From the NCBI GenBank assembly GCA_000431515.1, contig HF991314.1, positions 1,007 through 26,356 of the forward strand: DNA of 25,350 nt, in the 5' to 3' direction. This document shows positions 22,976 to 25,350 of this stretch, in pieces; the stretch's first letter is position 1, and every line of letters starts with the position of its first letter. Below the pieces are notes generated by a model. That model searched no databases and was not told where the DNA came from. It saw only the letters and a list, made by a program, of their open reading frames with translations. The position numbers were made by a program, and so were the translations under genes. Origin of the DNA: Clostridium sp. CAG:632 (GTDB lineage Bacteria; Bacillota; Clostridia; Lachnospirales; Lachnospiraceae).

Positions 22976-24202
22976 ATGGAGAGTAAGGATCGTGAATTTC
23001 AGAAAGCAATCATTCGTATATTAATACTGATGGTGACGGGGTTGATAGTCTGGAATCTTGCAGTGTCAGTAACGAATCGCCGGATCGCGGCTATATATTA
23101 TGAACGAATCTCAGCAATTTTTGGCGCAATTTCTGCCAGGTATCCGGATATGGAGCATGGAGACTGGATGCAGTATTTAAATGCAACCGGCAATGAAGAA
23201 GACGGAGAGGCATTCTTACATCAGTATGGCATCCTGCAGGGGGATATGCCGATCCTGCAGGCACAAACAACCCAGAAACGGTTTCAGATAACAGGAAATC
23301 TGGTCTGGATCCTGATATGCATAGGAATTCTGCTGATCTTTATCTGTTATCAGAAGCAGCGCAATCGTAAGATACAGGAGTTGGTGGATTACATCCGTAA
23401 AATAGAGCATGGCATATACCGGATTGAAATAGAAGAAAATGATGAAGGGGAATTAAGCCGGTTACAGAATGAACTCTATAAAATAACGGTCATGCTGCGG
23501 GAAAGTTCGGAGTTGGCCGGGCAGCAGAAAAAGGCACTTGCAGATTCTGTATCGGATATCTCCCATCAGTTAAAAACTCCGCTGACTTCCTGTCTGGTTC
23601 TGCTGGACAATCTGTCAGAGAGTGAGAATATGACGGAAGAGACAAGGAGAAGGTTTCTTTCGGAGATTACCGGGCAGTTGACCTCAGTCAGCTGGCTGGT
23701 TCAGGTGCTTTTAAAATTATCCAGACTGGATGCCGGTGTAGTAGAGCTGAAGGAAGAAGAATTGTCTGTGTCTGCCCTGATCCGTGGCGCCGTAGAGAAG
23801 GTCGGTCTGCTGGCAGAGTGGAAACAGATCGATATACAGGTAATGGGCGAAGAGGAGCCGTTTATTAAGGGAGATCGGCACTGGTTGGAGGAGGCTCTTG
23901 TCAATCTGATAAAGAATGCGATCGAACATAGCCCGGAAGACTCTGAAATCCGGATACAGGTGGAGGACAATCAGGTGTACACCTGCATCCATGTCCGGGA
24001 TTTCGGCAGCGGTATATCTTATGAGGATCAGAAGCATATCTTTGAACGGTTTTACAGAAGTGCGGATGCAGGGGAAGACAGTGTGGGAATCGGACTGGCA
24101 CTTGCACAGGAGATCATGAAGCGTCAGAACGGATATCTGACGGTAGAGTCGGAGCCGGGACAAGGAACAACTTTTTATATGAAATTTCTGAAATGTCACT
24201 GA
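22976..24202 (+). CDS. Sensor histidine kinase
   Basis: A 408-residue membrane kinase paired with the preceding regulator. TM1 lies at about 11-32, an extracellular sensor loop of some 74 residues at 33-106, and TM2 at about 107-125. A HAMP-like linker or coiled coil follows, then HisKA with His197 in DISHQLKTPLT. The ATPase domain has the N-box VNLIKNAIEHSP (309-320), G1 DFGSGI (342-347), F-box FERFY (356-360) and G2 GIGLALA (371-377). The outer loop is far larger than in the intramembrane-sensing BceS type, so direct ligand sensing is more likely. AAGGA lies six bases before ATG. The regulator-like repeats overlap its last codons. Confidence 0.95.
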   Translation: MESKDREFQKAIIRILILMVTGLIVWNLAVSVTNRRIAAIYYERISAIFGAISARYPDMEHGDWMQYLNATGNEEDGEAFLHQYGILQGDMPILQAQTTQKRFQITGNLVWILICIGILLIFICYQKQRNRKIQELVDYIRKIEHGIYRIEIEENDEGELSRLQNELYKITVMLRESSELAGQQKKALADSVSDISHQLKTPLTSCLVLLDNLSESENMTEETRRRFLSEITGQLTSVSWLVQVLLKLSRLDAGVVELKEEELSVSALIRGAVEKVGLLAEWKQIDIQVMGEEEPFIKGDRHWLEEALVNLIKNAIEHSPEDSEIRIQVEDNQVYTCIHVRDFGSGISYEDQKHIFERFYRSADAGEDSVGIGLALAQEIMKRQNGYLTVESEPGQGTTFYMKFLKCH

Positions 24203-24209
24203 AATGTCA
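24180..24209 (+). promoter_or_regulatory. Direct repeats, probable response-regulator binding site
   Basis: CTGAAATGTCA occurs twice in exact tandem (24188-24198 and 24199-24209), and a degenerate TGAAATTTC precedes it (24180-24188). An 11-base period, one helical turn, is the geometry bound by OmpR/PhoB dimers. ATGTCAC-TGAA-ATGTCAT also resembles the layout of a Pho box. It spans the end of the kinase gene and lies just upstream of a weak promoter for the ABC genes. Confidence 0.6.
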
Positions 24210-24211
24210 TT

Positions 24212-24239
24212 TTGCTTTGCTAAGGTAAAAGCAAATAAC
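24212..24239 (+). promoter_or_regulatory. Probable activator-dependent promoter of the ABC transporter genes
   Basis: TTGCTT (24212-24217), 16 bases, AATAAC (24234-24239), both imperfect, as is usual where an activator is needed. A perfect inverted repeat TTTGCTTT (24211-24218) / AAAGCAAA (24228-24235) covers the spacer. The direct repeats end three bases before the -35 box. Confidence 0.45.
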
Positions 24240-24258
24240 AGGAAAGGACAGAGAATAT

Positions 24259-25023
24259 ATGGAGATTTTACGAACGGAACAGGTCAGAAAGGTATATGGA
24301 AAAGAAGAAAATCAGGTTGTAGCGGTAGATAATGTTTCATTCTCGGTGGAAAAAGGAGAATTCGTTGCCATTGTCGGAAGCTCCGGCAGCGGCAAATCCA
24401 CCCTGATGCATATGCTGGGCGGAGTGGACCGCCCGACCGGCGGGAAGGTTTTTATAGAAGGAGAAGACATCTATCAGTTAAATGATGATAAACTGGCTAT
24501 TTTCCGGCGGAGGCAGGTGGGACTGATCTATCAGTTCTTCAATCTGGTTCCGGTATTAAATGTTGAGGAGAATATGACACTTCCGGTAGAGTTGGACGGA
24601 AAGAAGCCTGATATAGAGTTTTTAAATGAATTGACAGAAACACTGGGCTTACAAAAGCGGCTGAATCATCTGCCGAATGAATTATCCGGTGGACAGCAGC
24701 AGAGAGTAGCAATCGGACGGGCACTGATGAACCGTCCGGCAATCCTGCTGGCGGATGAACCGACCGGAAATCTGGATTCTAAGGCGAGTGCGGAGATTAT
24801 GGAGCTGCTCAAGGTGTTCAATCGGAAGTATAAGCAGACTCTGATCATGATCACACATGATCTGGAGCTGGCCAAGCAGGCAGACCGGGTGCTGAATATG
24901 GAGGATGGCCGCCTGCAGGAGATCCATTGCTGGAATGAAGGATCCAGAAAGACTCCGGTTATGGAAGTGACACAGAAGAATCCGATATCTGTAGCTGCGG
25001 ATGATGAGCAGGAAAGCAGGTGA
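24259..25023 (+). CDS. ABC transporter ATP-binding protein (MacB/LolD/BceA type)
   Basis: ATPase partner of the FtsX-like permease that follows. The 254 residues show Walker A GSSGSGKS (40-47), Q-loop Gln92, signature LSGGQQQR (142-149), Walker B ILLADEP with Glu167, D-loop NLDS and switch His200 in ITHD. The VDRPTGGKVFIEGEDIYQL and FFNLVPVLNVEENM segments place it in the MacB/LolD/BceA group. About 25 residues beyond the usual end form a polar tail. AAAGGA lies ten bases before ATG. Neighbours are a two-component system and the permease, a common layout for antimicrobial-peptide resistance or envelope-stress modules; the actual substrate is not evident. Confidence 0.93.
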   Translation: MEILRTEQVRKVYGKEENQVVAVDNVSFSVEKGEFVAIVGSSGSGKSTLMHMLGGVDRPTGGKVFIEGEDIYQLNDDKLAIFRRRQVGLIYQFFNLVPVLNVEENMTLPVELDGKKPDIEFLNELTETLGLQKRLNHLPNELSGGQQQRVAIGRALMNRPAILLADEPTGNLDSKASAEIMELLKVFNRKYKQTLIMITHDLELAKQADRVLNMEDGRLQEIHCWNEGSRKTPVMEVTQKNPISVAADDEQESR

Positions 25024-25028
25024 TCGGA

Positions 25029-25350
25029 ATGAATGCATTAACGAAGATTACAGTGCGGAATATTAAATTAAACCGGAAGCGTGCATGGGTGACTATCATC
25101 GGCATTATGCTTGCAACCGCACTGATCGTAGTGGTTGCGAATATGGCGGAGAGCTTCCGTTCCAGTATGGTGGAATATGAGAAGGCGCATAGCGGAGATT
25201 ACCATTACTGTTTTTATGATGTGGATCCGGAGAATCTGAAATACTTTGAAGGGAACCGTAATATTGAGAAACTCGGTTATAGTGTGGATTTGGGATATAC
25301 AGAGCTTACAGGCAGCAGAAATAAAAAGAAGCCGTATCTGTATTTAAAGG
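25029..25350 (+). CDS. FtsX-like ABC transporter permease (N-terminal part)
   Basis: Starts at ATG 25029, five bases after the ATPase stop, and runs off the window after 107 codons. It opens M-N-A-L-T-K-I-T-V-R-N-I-K-L-N-R-K-R-A, a basic cytoplasmic segment, followed by one membrane helix (about 20-38, WVTIIGIMLATALIVVVAN) and the start of an extracellular region with a Tyr-rich stretch. This is the usual beginning of MacB/FtsX permeases, which carry a large extracellular domain after TM1. AGG at 25018-25020 may serve as its ribosome site. It is the membrane half of the transporter with the preceding ATPase. Confidence 0.85.
   Translation, partial: MNALTKITVRNIKLNRKRAWVTIIGIMLATALIVVVANMAESFRSSMVEYEKAHSGDYHYCFYDVDPENLKYFEGNRNIEKLGYSVDLGYTELTGSRNKKKPYLYLK

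Overview
The window looks like ordinary core chromosome of a low-to-mid GC, Gram-positive anaerobe of the Clostridia, most likely Lachnospiraceae (the Roseburia / Agathobacter / Lachnospira part of the family). This is inferred from strong AGGAGG-type ribosome sites, sigma-A promoters of the TTGACA-17-TATAAT type, rho-independent terminators, long-form HPF, a DUF1836 regulator, a cytoplasmic GH13 alpha-amylase, a BspA-type leucine-rich-repeat / CAP / DUF4214 surface protein, and motility genes (yjfB, cheW). I see no prophage, IS element, CRISPR array, tRNA or rRNA.

Layout. 1-5.0 kb has mixed strands: the tail of an unknown gene, a bidirectional terminator, purC (-), alpha-amylase plus a YerC/TrpR-like regulator (+), a DUF1836 regulator (-), metF (-) and a 58-residue yjfB gene (-). 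From 5.1 kb to the end every gene is on +. First comes a secreted SH3-NlpC/P60 wall hydrolase with a WalR-type box in its leader. A 0.7 kb intergenic region follows, holding five DnaA boxes, an AT-rich tract, an extended -10 promoter and a three-hairpin leader, then hpf and secA. Next are prfB (read through an in-frame TGA by programmed +1 frameshifting), cheW and hom. Then come the 1102-residue surface protein, a dCMP deaminase, tex, a YcxB-like membrane protein and the t6A genes tsaE-tsaB followed by rimI. The window closes with a zinc-ribbon microprotein, a response regulator, a histidine kinase, an ABC ATPase and the first 107 codons of an FtsX-type permease.

How the genes fit together. 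secA-prfB-cheW have no terminator between them and are probably cotranscribed. tsaE, tsaB and rimI are closely packed, with tsaE overlapping the YcxB-like gene. The zinc-ribbon protein, regulator and kinase are 2-3 bases apart and drive, by inference, the adjacent ABC exporter, which has TGAAATGTC direct repeats just upstream of a weak promoter. Several starts were moved inward from the longest reading frame (amylase, yerC, DUF1836, NlpC/P60, hpf, surface protein, tex) because the ribosome site supports only the inner start; in the NlpC/P60 case the outer start codon is itself the -35 box.

Most unusual features: the DnaA-box cluster between a wall hydrolase and hpf/secA, away from any dnaA gene in view; the structured hpf leader; the WalR-like box; the regulator-like direct repeats before the ABC genes; and paired 15-bp repeat blocks at the tsaB-rimI junction.
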